A stretch of 64,000 nt of DNA from Lumnitzera littorea (Eukaryota; Streptophyta; Magnoliopsida; Myrtales; Combretaceae). The stretch is taken from NCBI GenBank assembly GCA_024138015.1, contig JAMXBB010000001.1, positions 93,791,740 to 93,855,739 on the forward strand. Reading direction: 5' to 3'. The translations under genes were made by a program, and so were the position numbers. Each line of letters starts with the position of its first letter. Position 1 is the first letter of the stretch. Under the pieces are notes generated by a model that was not told where the DNA came from, searched no databases, and was given only the letters and a program-made list of their open reading frames with translations. Positions 33,510-45,677 of the stretch are shown here, in pieces.

Positions 33510-33950
33510 ACCATGGGACATGATATTTGGGTACCTAAATGCTGATTGTAGAAATATGCTTGTAAATTTCTTTTGGCAGATATAATCTTCTTTAATTAGC
33601 TCTCAAAAACTTTTCTCTTGTCATATATTCAGTTCATTGTGCTTGCTAATGTGTCTATCAGCAAGTCATCTTTATGTATGATGTAGAAGAACATTATTCA
33701 AATGATAATGATCACATAAAATATTAGATAATCAATACCAATGTAAAAGCTCTCCCTACAAAGTGCAATGTGACAACGAAATTCAGTTTTGCCAATAGCA
33801 GATAGATTTTTCATTCCCTACAAAAGTGTAATGTGACAATAAAAATGCATTCAATAAATAATGACAGAAAAAAAAAAAAAAAAAAAATCCTCCATCCCCT
33901 TTTGCTCTCTATTTCTCTATCTTTTCAAACCCTTCTCAGACATATCGAAT
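33510..33950 (+). other. 3' flank of the receptor gene
   Basis: AT-rich 3' untranslated and intergenic sequence. A near-perfect direct repeat TCCCTACAAA(A)GTG(C/T)AATGTGACAA occurs at about 33752-33776 and 33815-33840. An AATAAATAATGACAG word is followed by a run of about 20 A at 33868-33888, like a polyadenylation signal with a tail copied into DNA. There is no coding sequence. Confidence 0.45.
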
Positions 33951-33959
33951 TGAGGATAT

Positions 33960-34260
33960 ATTAACTGGGTTATGACCATTCTAATAATTTGGTGCTCTCA
34001 TCCATGCCCAACAAAGGAGAGTCAAAATTCGAAGTTCCTAAGTTTTATGGGAGACCCACTGAGGTGGATTTTTCGGATAGAAATTTTTTTGTTTTTTTGA
34101 ATTTCATCAAATCATTGACGACAAATGCATTGTTATAGCTTCTTTTGCTATGAAGGGCAAAGCCATGCAATGGTTTAATTAGTTTATGGAAAATTTTCAT
34201 TACTGCTATCACGATTAGATTTGGGCATTTTGAATGTATGAAAATGTGCAAAGGTAAATT
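33960..34260 (+). pseudogene. Ty3/gypsy gag fragment
   Basis: A TTTGGTGCTCTCATCC word (33989-34004) resembles the leader of plant retroelements. It is followed by readable words with shifts: KFEVPKFYGRPTEVDF (34026-34073), FEFHQIIDDKC, then ASFAMKGKAMQWFN (about 34140-34180), the last typical of the gag capsid core. Only the amino-terminal part of gag remains and there is no pol. It lies between the receptor gene and the second copy of the duplicated block. Confidence 0.6.
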
Positions 34261-35044
34261 TTCCATACTAACCAAATTACAAAGGACGTTCTTTTCTATT
34301 ACTTTTCCTTTCCCTCTTCTTCTCTCTTCAATAATTCTTCATCCCTCCAATACTACTAAAGCATGTGCAATTTTTAATTCTGATAGATAACTTTTCAACT
34401 GTAAATCAAGTTCTAACAAAGCATGACGAGCAACAACCCGATGACTATAATCAATAACATGTGGTGGTGGAGAAGAAACTAGCTGGCAAGCAATTGCAAA
34501 AGACTTTCTTCCACAAATTCATCAAGAACATTGCTAATGCATTTAACTTCTTCAAGACAACATTACCATGAAAAATCAAGATTCAACCAGGTGTGATGAA
34601 CGAGCGTAAAAATATGGTCCAAACTATTGTGCCGATGAAGGATACCATTTTTCCAACATTATCGGTATGAATGTGTCATCCAAGCATATTATGGATCCTT
34701 GAGATGGGAAATGGAGTGCGCTTGATTCTACCATATTATGCATATTAGTATTTCAGAAGTTCTTGTTCTTACAAAACGCACTACTTGGTGAATTTTGTAC
34801 TCTTTTTTTTTCCCCCCCTTCTTTTTTCTTGATTTTTTGAGCCTTCCTGATAAGGTTCTTGTGAATAATGGGTGAAATGTTGCAATTAGTAGTTAAAGAT
34901 ATAATATTAGCTAGAGAATATTAGATTAGCTAATAGTTACTTACAAGTTGTAGAAGGGTTGTTAATCTGTTGAGTTCAAGATAATCAATCCTTAAACCTT
35001 TTTTTTTTCCTTCAATCTTAGCCTTAAATCTATAAAGATTTAAT
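34261..35044. other. Unassigned region
   Basis: No gene is seen. Short T-runs (34802-34825, 35000-35008) and a TATTAGCTAGAGAATATTAG / TTAGCTAATAGTTACTTAC stretch (34904-34950) resemble LTR ends, but no boundary can be set. Confidence 0.4.
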
Positions 35045-36044
35045 CTTTATAATGAATTTACCAACATTAATGAGGAATAACGAATTTTTGAGTAAATATA
35101 AACAATAAATGATTTTGCAAAATATACGGTAGGTTTACGAATAATTCCTTTCGTAACATTGCTGAAATGGTTTTAACAAGTGACATGCTACAAAAATTTC
35201 AGTAAAGTTGCATTCCTCAAGTGTTTTTATGAACATAAGGAAAATTACGAACTTTGTATTGTGGAACTTTTGAGAGAAACTATAATTAAATAAATCATAT
35301 TACAAACTCTAAGTACATTTACAACATTCACTGAGAATTTAAGGAAAAAAAAAAAGGTTATTTCTACAAAGTTTAATGAATTTTACAAGCATTTATGTGA
35401 TATTACAAACTATAAAATAAATTGTAAACACATTGTGCTGCTACAAACGCATGCAAATTTACAAAATATTAAGTCAAGTTGCATACTTTTGTAAAATATT
35501 ATGAACTTGAAGACAATTTATGAACTCATTGATTTTTATGTAAATCTTAGTTACAAACTCTAAGAAAATTTATGAAGAATAAATTCAAATTTTATGAGAT
35601 TATGTGAAATTACGATGTTGCAAGCATTTTACGGAAAATTGTCGATAAAAATCTTGACTAAAATTATGAACTATTTATCATATTTACGAATTTTTAAGGC
35701 AAATCACGAATATTGACGTTAGTTATGAAATAAAGTAGGTCTATGAAATATATTGAATGTTACAATTTTTTTTACTTAAATTGCAAAATTAAAGGAATTT
35801 TATGAAAGTACGAATTAAGAGAGTTACAATTATTTAAGCTAGTCACGAATTCTTTTTTTCCATTTTTTGAAAATTTAGTAAACAGTTTTGAAGATATGAT
35901 AAATACTAATGTATAAGGTAAAATTGTAGATTTTGCTTGAGTTACGGAGATTTGTAAAATGATAAAATATCGCATTGATTGACTCGATATTAGTCAAATA
36001 AATAACTTTATCATGTTACAAAAATTGACTTGCTTTTTAGAAGG

Positions 36045-36585
36045 TTCAAGGTTGACGCAAACGAATTAAGATTATAATATATGGAGCGGATAGATAGTCA
36101 AAAGTAGAAGATGAGGAATCAAAAGCAGGGATAAGATAAGAAGCTGTCCAGAAACAAGGTTGATCACAACTAAAAAAGCTCAGAAGTTGATCCAAAGCAG
36201 TCGAAAGACGAAGTAGGAGCAGCTAGAAGCCAATGAATCAGTGGAGTATTTCTAGTTTTTTAGTTGCAAATTAGTCAATTTAAAAATGTTATAACTTTTG
36301 GTATATTAAAAGTTATGGTAATAAAAACTTATTTGAGTCTATTTTAAATTATGCCATACTATTTTGCTAAATGATGTTACTTTGGAAATTAAATTTGTAT
36401 GTTCCCAAAGATTTCTCTATATTTGAAAAAAGTTTTGTCTTGACTTATTCTATTTTCTAGGTTTAATTTATTACATATTTTTATTTATTCTAATATTTTA
36501 AAACTATAAATACATCATGAATTAGTTATCGTCATATCTTATGAATTGTATGAAGTTTTATTCTCCACACATATTCATAATAAGG
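36045..36585. mobile_element. Insertion in copy B, solo-LTR-like, 541 bp
   Basis: Comparison with copy A (27560-27590) shows extra DNA here. It is flanked by AAGG at 36041-36044 and 36582-36585. It contains TATAAATACATC (about 36515) as an LTR promoter would. The ends are not clean TG...CA, so its class is uncertain. There is no coding sequence. Confidence 0.5.
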
Positions 36586-37658
36586 AAAATTACAAAGTTT
36601 TGCATAACTAGGAAACCATTAAGCTATTCTACCGTGTGTTGGGCGGGCAGTTGATAAGGAGGGTTGATTGAGAGTGGATGACCGAGTCTTATCTCTTCTC
36701 CCCGTTATCAACCTCTTTGTTTTCCAAATATGGGGTTTGCTTTCGGATTTGTCTCCCGCAATCATTCCTCCCTACACTCCGCATTCATTGGCGTGTTAGT
36801 TTGATATCTTCTATTATTTTGTTCTCACAGACTCATTAGTTTCCAATTTACTTATTTATTTTATGTTATCTTCTTTTAATAATTTCCCATTATGTTATCT
36901 TTTTCTAATAGCGCTAAGATTATTTCCTTAGCATATTAACAAGCAACTAATGTAATAGGTCAGGAATTCAATCCGGTTATCTTTCATTTTTGAATAAACA
37001 TTATCATTCAGACTTGTTTAATATGTGATTTTCATGATTCTTCTTTTTCATATAGTATTTTTATTAATCAATTTTCAATTGTGGTGAACCTTGTTAATAA
37101 AATCTATGAGTTATATTGGTTTCTTTTAATGTTTATTAAGAGTTTTATAAGTTATGCGTAAAATCCATTTGCCACTCTAATCATAAATAGGTTTGTTTTG
37201 AATATTTAGACATGAGTATGATTCCATTCATGTCTCAATTTTCATATTTTACTCTTCTTTCTTTCTTTCTTTCTTTTTTTTTTTTGTTTAATTTTCTCTT
37301 TCCTTATATCTATACATTATATTTAATTTACCTTACTTTCCTATTTCTTAACAATTCACTTTGTGTGTTAATAGTGAGTGAGCTTTTCTATCATGTTTCC
37401 ATTTTCTTTTCTTTTTTTTCCAAAATTACACATATAACTTTGGGGAAAAAAAGCAAACCCAGTTTATCCCATTTAAGATATTAATATTTATATCGCTAAA
37501 TTATAACAGTTTTAACATCATGTTTGCATTTGAATGTGCAAAAATTATGGATACTTATGCATTAGGAAAGGGGAAGTATACAAATCGAAAATTAGAGAGT
37601 GTTAATATATTTTTAAAAATTTTTAGGATTGATCCATCTAAGTTATCCTTAAAAATAT

Positions 37659-37668
<10 letters not shown>

Positions 37669-37690
<22 letters not shown>
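37669..37690. repeat. (GA)n microsatellite
   Basis: Eleven GA units preceded by a short TA run (37659-37667). Copy A has no such run at the matching place, so it arose or was lost after the duplication. Confidence 0.95.
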
Positions 37691-37691
<1 letters not shown>

Positions 37692-39114
37692 ATAAGTGTA
37701 TTAATGGAGTACCTTTATCCCACATATTGAGGAGCAATATAGATAGGGACCTGATTCCTTAAAGCAAAAATCATGACCTAGTTGTAAAGAAGGTGTATAG
37801 TTTAAAAATCCATGGAACCAAAGATGAAAAATAGACCTTTTCTGTAGGACTCTTATGAAACGATCCACTTTCCACCGATTAAATTAAAGCTCTACATTGA
37901 AGAGAAGTGAATGTGCATCACCTCCGATGCCATTAACTAAAGAAAGTACTCATTGATGGTGTTTCGCTTTTGTGGGCCTCCCTCTTATTTATATTCTCGT
38001 ATTATTTGTTATTATTTTCATCAAATGACAGCATATTTTTATACAACTCAGTGAGGGTGAGGGCATCATTGTTCAAATTGTTTCCCCCTCGAATTTCAAT
38101 ATAGCTGGGCCTCCCATCCCAACACACCTCCCCCCACCCCTATTCACGTTATCTTCTTCAACAATTTTTTCCAATAGGTGTTATTCTTCTAATCAAAGTG
38201 ATTGTTATCTTTTCACGGATCATAATGACTTAATAAAATGTAATTCCCCAGTGCCACGATAATTGTAATCAGAACACAAAAGTAATAATTATTATTTGAA
38301 GGTTAGATAATGGAAATATGATGGGTAAAAAGATTGAACAACAATTATTGTTTTAATCTTACAGTTTCTTATTTTACAATAAGAGTAATTTTTTGGAATA
38401 GTTAGCCATCAATCAAATATAGGAATATGTTTGTAGGGAAGGAATATCTATTTTATTGTACCTATATAAGGTTAATCAAACATGCCACTATAGAAAAAAG
38501 CTTGTGATATATAGATATAAACTATCAACTTATCATAAGGTAGTTATAACCTAATCTATGAATACCTATATTTCAATAAGATGGAATAAGTTCAATTCCC
38601 TTTTCTAATAGTTGTAATCCTTTTATACTTATAATTGTAGTTAGAGAAAAAATAAAAACTGCTAACTCACTATTTATTTAAAAAAAAAAACTATGGAGGA
38701 ATCCTCTTACAACGAAACCTATTCCTCAGGTAGTAATTTAGCTTAAAGAAGCATAAATAAGAATCCTCAGACCATTTTTCCTATTTCATTTGAAAAAGAA
38801 AAAGTAAAAATGAATCTCGGTGTCTTTGTTTTCACTCCTTTATAGTTAGGTGCATCTTGACCTTGTATAATTAGTTAATTACTCTCCCCCAAACGATCCT
38901 CGGATAAAATATGATTAAAAAAAAAAAAAAGGGTAGAAGAGAAAACATAAAGAAGGGTTTTTTACTCTTTTTCTCTCTAAAGAACTGATTTCGTATGGAA
39001 TGCAACAAGTAATGGAAGATAAAAGCGTAGTATGACGTAAAAATTTTGTAAATTAAGTTTTGATAATGCCCTTAAAACAAACCAATGTTGTTAAAGTAAA
39101 ATCAATCATACAAT

Positions 39115-39139
39115 AAAATAATAATAATAATAATAATAA
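39115..39139. repeat. (AAT)n microsatellite
   Basis: About eight ATA/AAT units inside the part of copy B that is absent from copy A. Confidence 0.9.
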
Positions 39140-39770
39140 CAAAAGCAAACTGGACATAAAGGTTATCAATATAGAAAATGGCGAACTACTTTTCCCACAA
39201 TAGTTTGAATATCTCTTAACTTATTTATAAAATTGAGAGTAATATAAGTAACTTAGCTAAATTTATAATCCTGATTATTTTCACAATTTTTATTTCTCTA
39301 TGTTTTCCTTGTCCTAGTTAATTTATAGCTAGTATGCTATTAATCAAATCATAATTCCAAGTTGCAAGTGCAGTAGTCTTGATATAAAAAGCATTTTTAC
39401 CTGGAAAAATCTTCATTATGATTTTTGAAACAATGGCCAAGATTACCAAAAAATAAAAAATAAAAAATAAAAAGGTTGAATCATTTTATCCACAAAAAGT
39501 TGTTAAGCATTTGGTGCTTTAATGTGAAAATAATCATTATAATTGAGAAACACTTGACAATGAAGCTTGATAAACTACAAATCATAGGAAATGATCAATT
39601 TACGTGGGAAGGACTGATGAGAGAACATGCTCGAATACAATCCAATAAGGTTGAGACAGGGCTCCATCTAACTAATTCTCATCAAACATACGTGTGAATG
39701 ATTTCTTAATACGAGGAATGCACATGCACATACAATTAAGTAATATAACAAGGCATGCACCATCGTCGCC

Positions 39771-40059
39771 TGTCATGTCACCTGACTCCACACAAATAAG
39801 TAGAAAAGATGCACTAATGCTTTCAATTAGCAAGAGCTTTTATTTTATAGAATGGTCCCTGAGAGGGCATGATACTGTTGGGTAAAGTGTGGCACAAAGT
39901 ACATAGAATCACAAGTACCTGTACCATTAAATAACTGTGAAATCCACCACTCTTTCATTTTATGTGTCAAATTTTTTATTTTATTATTTTCTAATTATTT
40001 TTTAACAAATTATAAATCATAATGCTTTTACATTAACTAAACTATGATTTTTTTTAAAG
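39771..40059. other. AT-rich intergenic region
   Basis: Nothing recognisable; only short open stretches without domain features. Confidence 0.5.
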
Positions 40060-40460
40060 AAAAAGTACAAAAAAATCCTTAACGTTTCACATTTTTACGA
40101 ATTAATCTTTAACATTTCATTTAATCCATTTTAGTTTTCAGTTTTTTCAAATTATATCAAATAAATCCTTCTATTGACTCTGTTAAATTTTCTATTATTA
40201 TGGACACGTATTAATTTATAATTTATCCACATAAATATAAAAAAGTTCTTAACATTTAACTATATATACGAATTAATCCTTAACTTTTTTCATTTAATCC
40301 ATTTTAGCTCTCAACATATGCACATGTAATGGAAAAATTAATGAGGAGACTCTTTTTTGTAAATTTATTAAAATGTTGGGGATTAAAATGGACTAAATAA
40401 AAAATATTAAAAATTAATTTGTATATACGAGTAAACATTAAGGACCTTTTTATATTTTTC
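40060..40460. mobile_element. Foldback MITE-like element
   Basis: The left arm (AAATCCTTAACGTTTCAC ... ATTTAATCCATTTTAG, 40073-40135) is the inverted, diverged match of the right arm (40375-40460: GGATTAAAATGGACTAAAT ... ACATTAAGGACCTTTTT). A third, direct copy of the arm lies at 40245-40318. No transposase is present. Ends and target duplication could not be fixed. Confidence 0.65.
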
Positions 40461-41224
40461 TTTTCTTTTAACAAATGTATGAGAGTTAGTAATACATTTT
40501 TCCTAATAAGTTTTTTACAGATGAGCTCAGTTTCACAACCCATCTATCCAAAAGGATAAGGAACAAGAGGAGACTAATGAATATAGTAAAGAGATCATAT
40601 TTAAAATTCCCTTCCTCAAATCTAAGATGCAGAAATACTTCTAAGATCTTATTTACCTAATCAATACATATCTAGATTCTTTATAAGTACTACCAGACCC
40701 CTTTAAGAAAAGGAATCTCAAAATCTGGCCACTATCTCTCCCTATTACATGTTGGTTTATTTTTTAACCCTTCATTGAATTTGGCATAGAAGTGCATACA
40801 TTGGAGGTGACTCCTTACATTTATTACTTATGTAGGCCTCATTACAAGCTTACAGCAACACCAAACCAAACATGGGCCCAAATCCTCCTATTAAGAATTC
40901 ATTATCAATAATGACCTATAATTTTTTCTTTATGCAATTGTTAAGTGCTTCATTAAAATATTACATGGCATGCATGTGACCTCAAAGAGAACTTCAAAGC
41001 AAATGCACAAATCAAAAACCAATATAAGAAGGACAAAAAAAAAAAAAAAAAAACCCAAATCTCTCTCTGTAAGGCTTCTTCACTTTAGCTTTGCAAATGA
41101 GTAGAGGGATTTGAGTGTCTAGTTGAGGATTTATTAGATTCTAAGCATGATTTGTTTTTTTTTTTTTCCTTTTTTTTTCTTTTTAAAATAAGTATTGGAT
41201 ATTAGGTGGAACTTTGGTATAACA
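40461..41224. other. Intergenic region
   Basis: No gene is visible. An A-run at 41035-41053 and T-runs at 41155-41182 are the only structure. Confidence 0.5.
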
Positions 41225-42325
41225 CTTATGGTATATTTATTTGGGGGGAATGGATTTGTCATTCTTTCCTTATTCCTTACAAATGTCCTATTACTATGTT
41301 TACTTTGATGAATTACAATTACCATTAAATCACAATTCTTTAAAACATGGAATCAGGATTTTTTAATAGGACTTATGAATTAGGATTCCATGAGTAAATT
41401 ACTCACCTTACCCCTTCCTATTTTAACACAACACCACTATAGCACCACCATACACTTACCACCATTGCCACTACTATGCCACGACCATCAACAACTATCC
41501 AACACTGATTTGTTCTATCTTTCTCTCTTTAAGATTTTATCTTCTCTTTCTTTTTATCTGATTTGTTCTCTCTCTCTCTCTCTCTCTCTCTAAGTTTTCT
41601 TTCTCTCTCTCCATGTTTGATATATTCATTAGATTTAGGCAAAAACAAAAGAAATAAGCTTCAATATTGTGGAAGATGGTTTCATCAGATCTAATCTTTC
41701 TTCGTTGAGAATAGTGTAAGGGATTGGTGTATTTATTAGATCTAATCATATGTCATCAAATCGAGTAGTATTCTTCTTCAAAGTTGCGTGTTCATCCATA
41801 TTGCCAAAGATTCGTTTTTTTTTTTTTTCAAGTACCAACTAAAGATCACTTTTTTTTCCCTTTCATTTGTTTTATCAAATATAGGATTTCTTTGTTCTTT
41901 TGACCTATTTTTTATGGGGATTTCTAGATGCCATGTTCTTAGTCGAAGAAGGAAACTGTTTTTTTTTTTTCATTATTTTAGTTTTAGCTTCTCTTTCATT
42001 TTTTTTTTATTTATTACAAACTGTTTGATGTAGAATTGCAAATTTAAATCTAATGGTAATTGTGTGTGTTGTATATGTTGTTTTTGTTTTCTTTCTTTTT
42101 TTTTAAATTTTTTTGTAAGGATGTTATGTTGTTATAAGTATAGAGAAGAGAGAGGGATGAAAATGGAAGATTAGGGTAGTTTTAGTCATTTTAATTGTAT
42201 TACAGGTCTATTCCTTATGTATTATTTTATCTAAATGAACAATGTAATAAATATTATGGATTTATTCAACTCCTACTGAATAGAGATTTCATTACGGGTC
42301 TAATCCATGCATTGAACTAAACGTG
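41225..42325. mobile_element. Possible non-autonomous DNA transposon
   Basis: The left edge (ATTTGGGGGGAATGGATTTG, near 41239) and the right edge (TAATCCATGCATTGAACTAA ACGTG, ending about 42322) recall the GTTTGG...AATGG / CCATT...CCAAAC terminal words common in plant MITEs, but the inverted match is weak. Inside are a (CT)n run (41568-41591), many T-runs and a CACCACCA-rich patch. There is no transposase and no clear target duplication. Confidence 0.3.
41568..41591. repeat. (CT)n microsatellite
   Basis: Twelve TC units in a row, with CT-rich flanks. Confidence 0.95.
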
Positions 42326-42829
42326 TTGTTGATGTTTATATTATGGAGAAGAATACATTTTGTGAATTTTGATTACATCAATGCCAAAATTCAATTTGTG
42401 CTTTTGTGTTTTTCCCATATAACTTTTTCTCAACTCTATACCCTTTTTTATCTATTGGATAATCATATAATAGTCCAAAAATATTTTCAACTCCAAGAGC
42501 ACCATGGATGGACCCTTTCTATGGACCTTCCACTTAATTCTCTTAGCACTAACTCCACCTATCTATTTATTTTATTTGTTAGATTTGTTTACAACACCAT
42601 TAATGGATTTTTTTCTTTTAAATTTTATGTATTACATTTGTCTTGAGGTGTCATTAACCTTTATTTACTATTTTTAATGTTCATTATTTTTGTAAATTCA
42701 TCATTAAAGTCATATTCTGCAACTTTATCATAAAAACATTACTCTCAAACCATTCAATGTGTTACAACCAGTATTATGAGTTTCTCAATTCTCACCACCC
42801 CTTTCTCTTTCCTAGTTCATTTTGCACAT
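42326..42829. other. AT-rich flank of the LINE
   Basis: A short open stretch at 42323-42646 is hydrophobic and of low complexity with no recognisable domain. The untranslated start of the LINE may lie here, but I cannot mark it. Confidence 0.4.
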
Positions 42830-43800
42830 CAATTGTATTGCTATGGAGTTGAGGATATATGTTCATTAGTTATGTAACTTAAGTAGATTGAATTCCAAGA
42901 TGAAGGATATAAGATATTTTTTAAGTGTGAAAGATTGCCTAATTTTTGCTTCATTTGTGGTCACTTAGATCATTTAGCAAAACTGTACAAGTTTAAAGAG
43001 GGTGCGAGTAATGGGCACGGACTAGGTTTAAGTGCAAAACCTGCTAGGGATGGTTTCTAGTCGAATGTGCCTCACTTAAAGGTTGATGGCAACTGAAGAG
43101 CTTACTGTGATACAACTAATCTACCAGCAAACACAAACGTTAACCTAAACATTACCAATAAACTTACCTAAATCTCTAAATCGCAAACCCCATCACTTGT
43201 ATCCAAGCCAAACAACCATAGTTCCTAAACTCTATCATGCGTTTCTAACCTTTTTCTCAAAACCGAAGAGGTTGACTCCCCAAAAACACTTAAGTCACCT
43301 GTAAATAAACCCCCCTATAGCCCTCTTAAAAGACATCCTATCACTATATCCCAAAATGCAGCTTTCAGTTTAAACAAAAAGGAAACCATCTCTCCAATCA
43401 AATATATTGTTGAATTGCCTTTGGATGAGGAAAATGAATTAGTAGACTCTCCAATCAAGAAGGAGGATCTTAGTGTGATGAGTGTAGTAGTTCCTTCACC
43501 AATGGTGAAAGCTTTTAAGGATTTGAAGTTAAAGAGAGGAAGGGATGGACAATGTAGATCAACAAGTTCAGAAGAAGTTGTGCTTTGATGTTAATCCCTT
43601 GAAAATTAGTAAGGAATTAACGTTTGAGATTGGATGGGGCTTTAATAGGGGTAGGGGGTGTGGGGGAGGAAGCGTAGTAGGAAATCTAAGAAGGTGGAGG
43701 AACAAAAGAGGGAAGTGTTGGTAGAAAACACTCATTAATGTTTCTATCATGGAAAGGAATCTAAATTGCATATTGGATGGTGGTGGCATACCCTTAAATG
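42830..43800 (+). pseudogene. LINE ORF1 relic (nucleic-acid-binding protein)
   Basis: ORF1 of a plant L1-type LINE; it normally binds the element's RNA. The recognisable part is FKCERLPNFCFICGHLDHLA (about 42918-42980), the zinc knuckle that follows the conserved N-terminal domain in such proteins. The knuckle reads C-x2-C-x4-H-x4-Y: the last Cys is Tyr, consistent with a TGC to TAC transition. The rest, to about 43800, is Ser/Lys/Pro-rich linker with stops. The upstream limit is uncertain. Confidence 0.75.
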
Positions 43801-45672
43801 CCCTAAGGAAGCCATAACGATCTTGAGTTAGAGTTGTCAAGGACTTGGTCTATCCTTAACAATTCAAAACCTTGGTGGACTTATTAATAAACATAATCTA
43901 AGCATTTTATTTTTAATGAAAACCAAAAACAAAAAAAGTTTTGTGAATAGATTAAGGAGAAATTTGAAATATCATGGAGCTTTTTATGTTGAGCCTATTA
44001 GTAGTCAAGTAGGTTGGCTATTTGGTGGACTATTGATTTGAAAGTAGAGGTGGTATATTCTCAATCCAATTTAATCCTAACAAAAATAAGTGGGTTGCAC
44101 AACACAAGTTACTTCATTAGTTGGGTATATTCACCTAGTGATTTTTAATAATAATAATAAAAAAAAAAAAGCATCATGGGATGATATAGTGAATTGGGCA
44201 CGGATACTTGATGGTCTATGGATGCGTGTCAGGGATTTTAATGAAATTTTTTTTTAGTATGAAAAATGTAGAGGAAGGGCGAGGAGTAGAAGGCAAATGG
44301 AGGGGTTTCATAAGATGATTCGTTTGGCAAGACTAATGGATGTTGGCTTTAAAGGACAAAAGTTTACATGGCTAAATAAAAGATTTGATGGGATCTTAGT
44401 TAAAAAACATATTCATAGAGACTTTGTGTCAAATGAGTGGGGATTTACCTTCCTACATACATAAGTAACACATACCTTAGCTATAGCTTTGAATCATGTT
44501 GCCTTTATCATCTCCCTAGTGGAGAAAGCAATTAAAGGAAGTAAGCGATTTAAATTTGAAAACTTTTAGTATTCCATTAAAGGCTACAAAGAGGTAGTAA
44601 CTAAGGGCTGGAATGTTCTTAATGTATATGACATCACACTCAAACAACATGAGTGCGAAAAAGAACTTTTGAAATGGCATAATGAAGCTATCCCTAATTC
44701 AAGAGAGAAAATCAACGAGGTCAATACAAGATTAGATGTTGTCCAAAGTCATGTGGAGGGCAATAAGGAGGAAGAAGTGTCTCTTATTCAACAAACTGAG
44801 GAGCTTTCGTGTCGTGAGGAAAAATTTTGGTACTAAAGGTCTTGAATTAATTGGTTAAGTTATGGTGATCGTAACACAAATTTTTTCCATCAAACTACCA
44901 AAAATAGAAGGCGGAAGAACACAATTACTAAGATACAAATTGAGAAAGGTATTAGAATGGAAGAGGAAAAAGACATTGCAACAAGTTTTATCGATTTCTT
45001 CGGTAAATGTTTTACTAGTAAAAGGCAAGAGAATGTCCAGGAGGTGTTTAATTGGATTCATCTAGAATTTTTTTTATTGAAGATAATGAACTAATTTGTA
45101 TCCCAATGATAGATGTTGAAATCAAAGAGGTTGTTATTTAGCTAAGTGCTCTTAAAGCCCTAGGGCCTGATGGTTTTCCTAGTATATTCTCTTAGCAATA
45201 TTGGGATGTGGTGGGAGCTTCAATTGTGAAGACAGTCTAGAAGTTCTTTCAAACAAGTATGTTCCCTTACACCCTAAACTCTATTAACTTGATTTTGATT
45301 CCTAAAGTTCCTCACCATGAATCAGTGTACTATTTTAAACCTATTAGCTTATGTAATTTTGTTTATAAAATAATTTCCAAAATTCTTGTCAATAGGCTTA
45401 AACCCTTTCTTTGCAATCCAATTTCTAAAAATCAAAGTGCTTTCCTCTTTGGTAGGTTAATACAAGATAATAATATCATTATTGCTCATAAGTTATTTCA
45501 TTTTATGAGAAACAAGAGAAATGGAAAAGCTTTCACTTGTGCTCTCAAATTTGATATGAATAAGGCATCTGATCGGGTGGAGTGGAATTTTCTTAAAGGA
45601 GTTTTGCTTAGAATGGGTCTTGCTCATCATTGTGTAAATTAGATTATACAATGTGTTTGAATAGTAGAGTTT
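43801..45672 (+). pseudogene. LINE ORF2 relic, part 1: endonuclease and start of RT
   Basis: Apurinic-type endonuclease words open the frame (LGLSLTIQNLGGLI and LFLMKTK near 43840-43930). RDFNEIFF follows near 44238, then MDVGFKGQKFTWLNKR (about 44338-44385) and INWLSYGDRNTNFF (about 44849-44890). RT begins with ALGPDGFPS near 45150. A long open stretch at 45259-45642 has LILIPKVPHHESV, FKPISLCNFVYKIISK, NQSAFLFGRLIQDN and KFDMNKASDRVEWNFL, all standard plant LINE RT blocks. Several stops and shifts break the frame. The ORF is cut in the RT palm at 45673-45677 by the insertion that follows and resumes at 50270. Confidence 0.88.
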
Positions 45673-45677
45673 AGTAT

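Larger units (their letters stand above)
35045..39770 (+). repeat. Downstream copy (B) of the duplicated block
   Basis: Colinear with 26565-29775. It differs by an insertion at 36045-36585, a GA microsatellite at 37669-37690, and replacement of 29118-29535 by a longer, unrelated stretch (about 38238-39490). It ends at ATGCACCATCGTCGCC (about 39755), matching ATACACCATCATCATC (about 29761) in copy A. No receptor kinase follows. Small open stretches within it have no recognisable products. Confidence 0.85.

Noticed and set aside
30140..33514. Many open stretches on the minus strand across the receptor kinase
   Set aside because: They are shadows of the long plus-strand reading frame; none shows a domain or its own start context.
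39771..42800. A second receptor kinase gene after copy B of the duplicated block
   Set aside because: I looked for LRR or kinase words on the plus strand after 39770 and saw none; the region holds MITE-like and low-complexity DNA up to the LINE.
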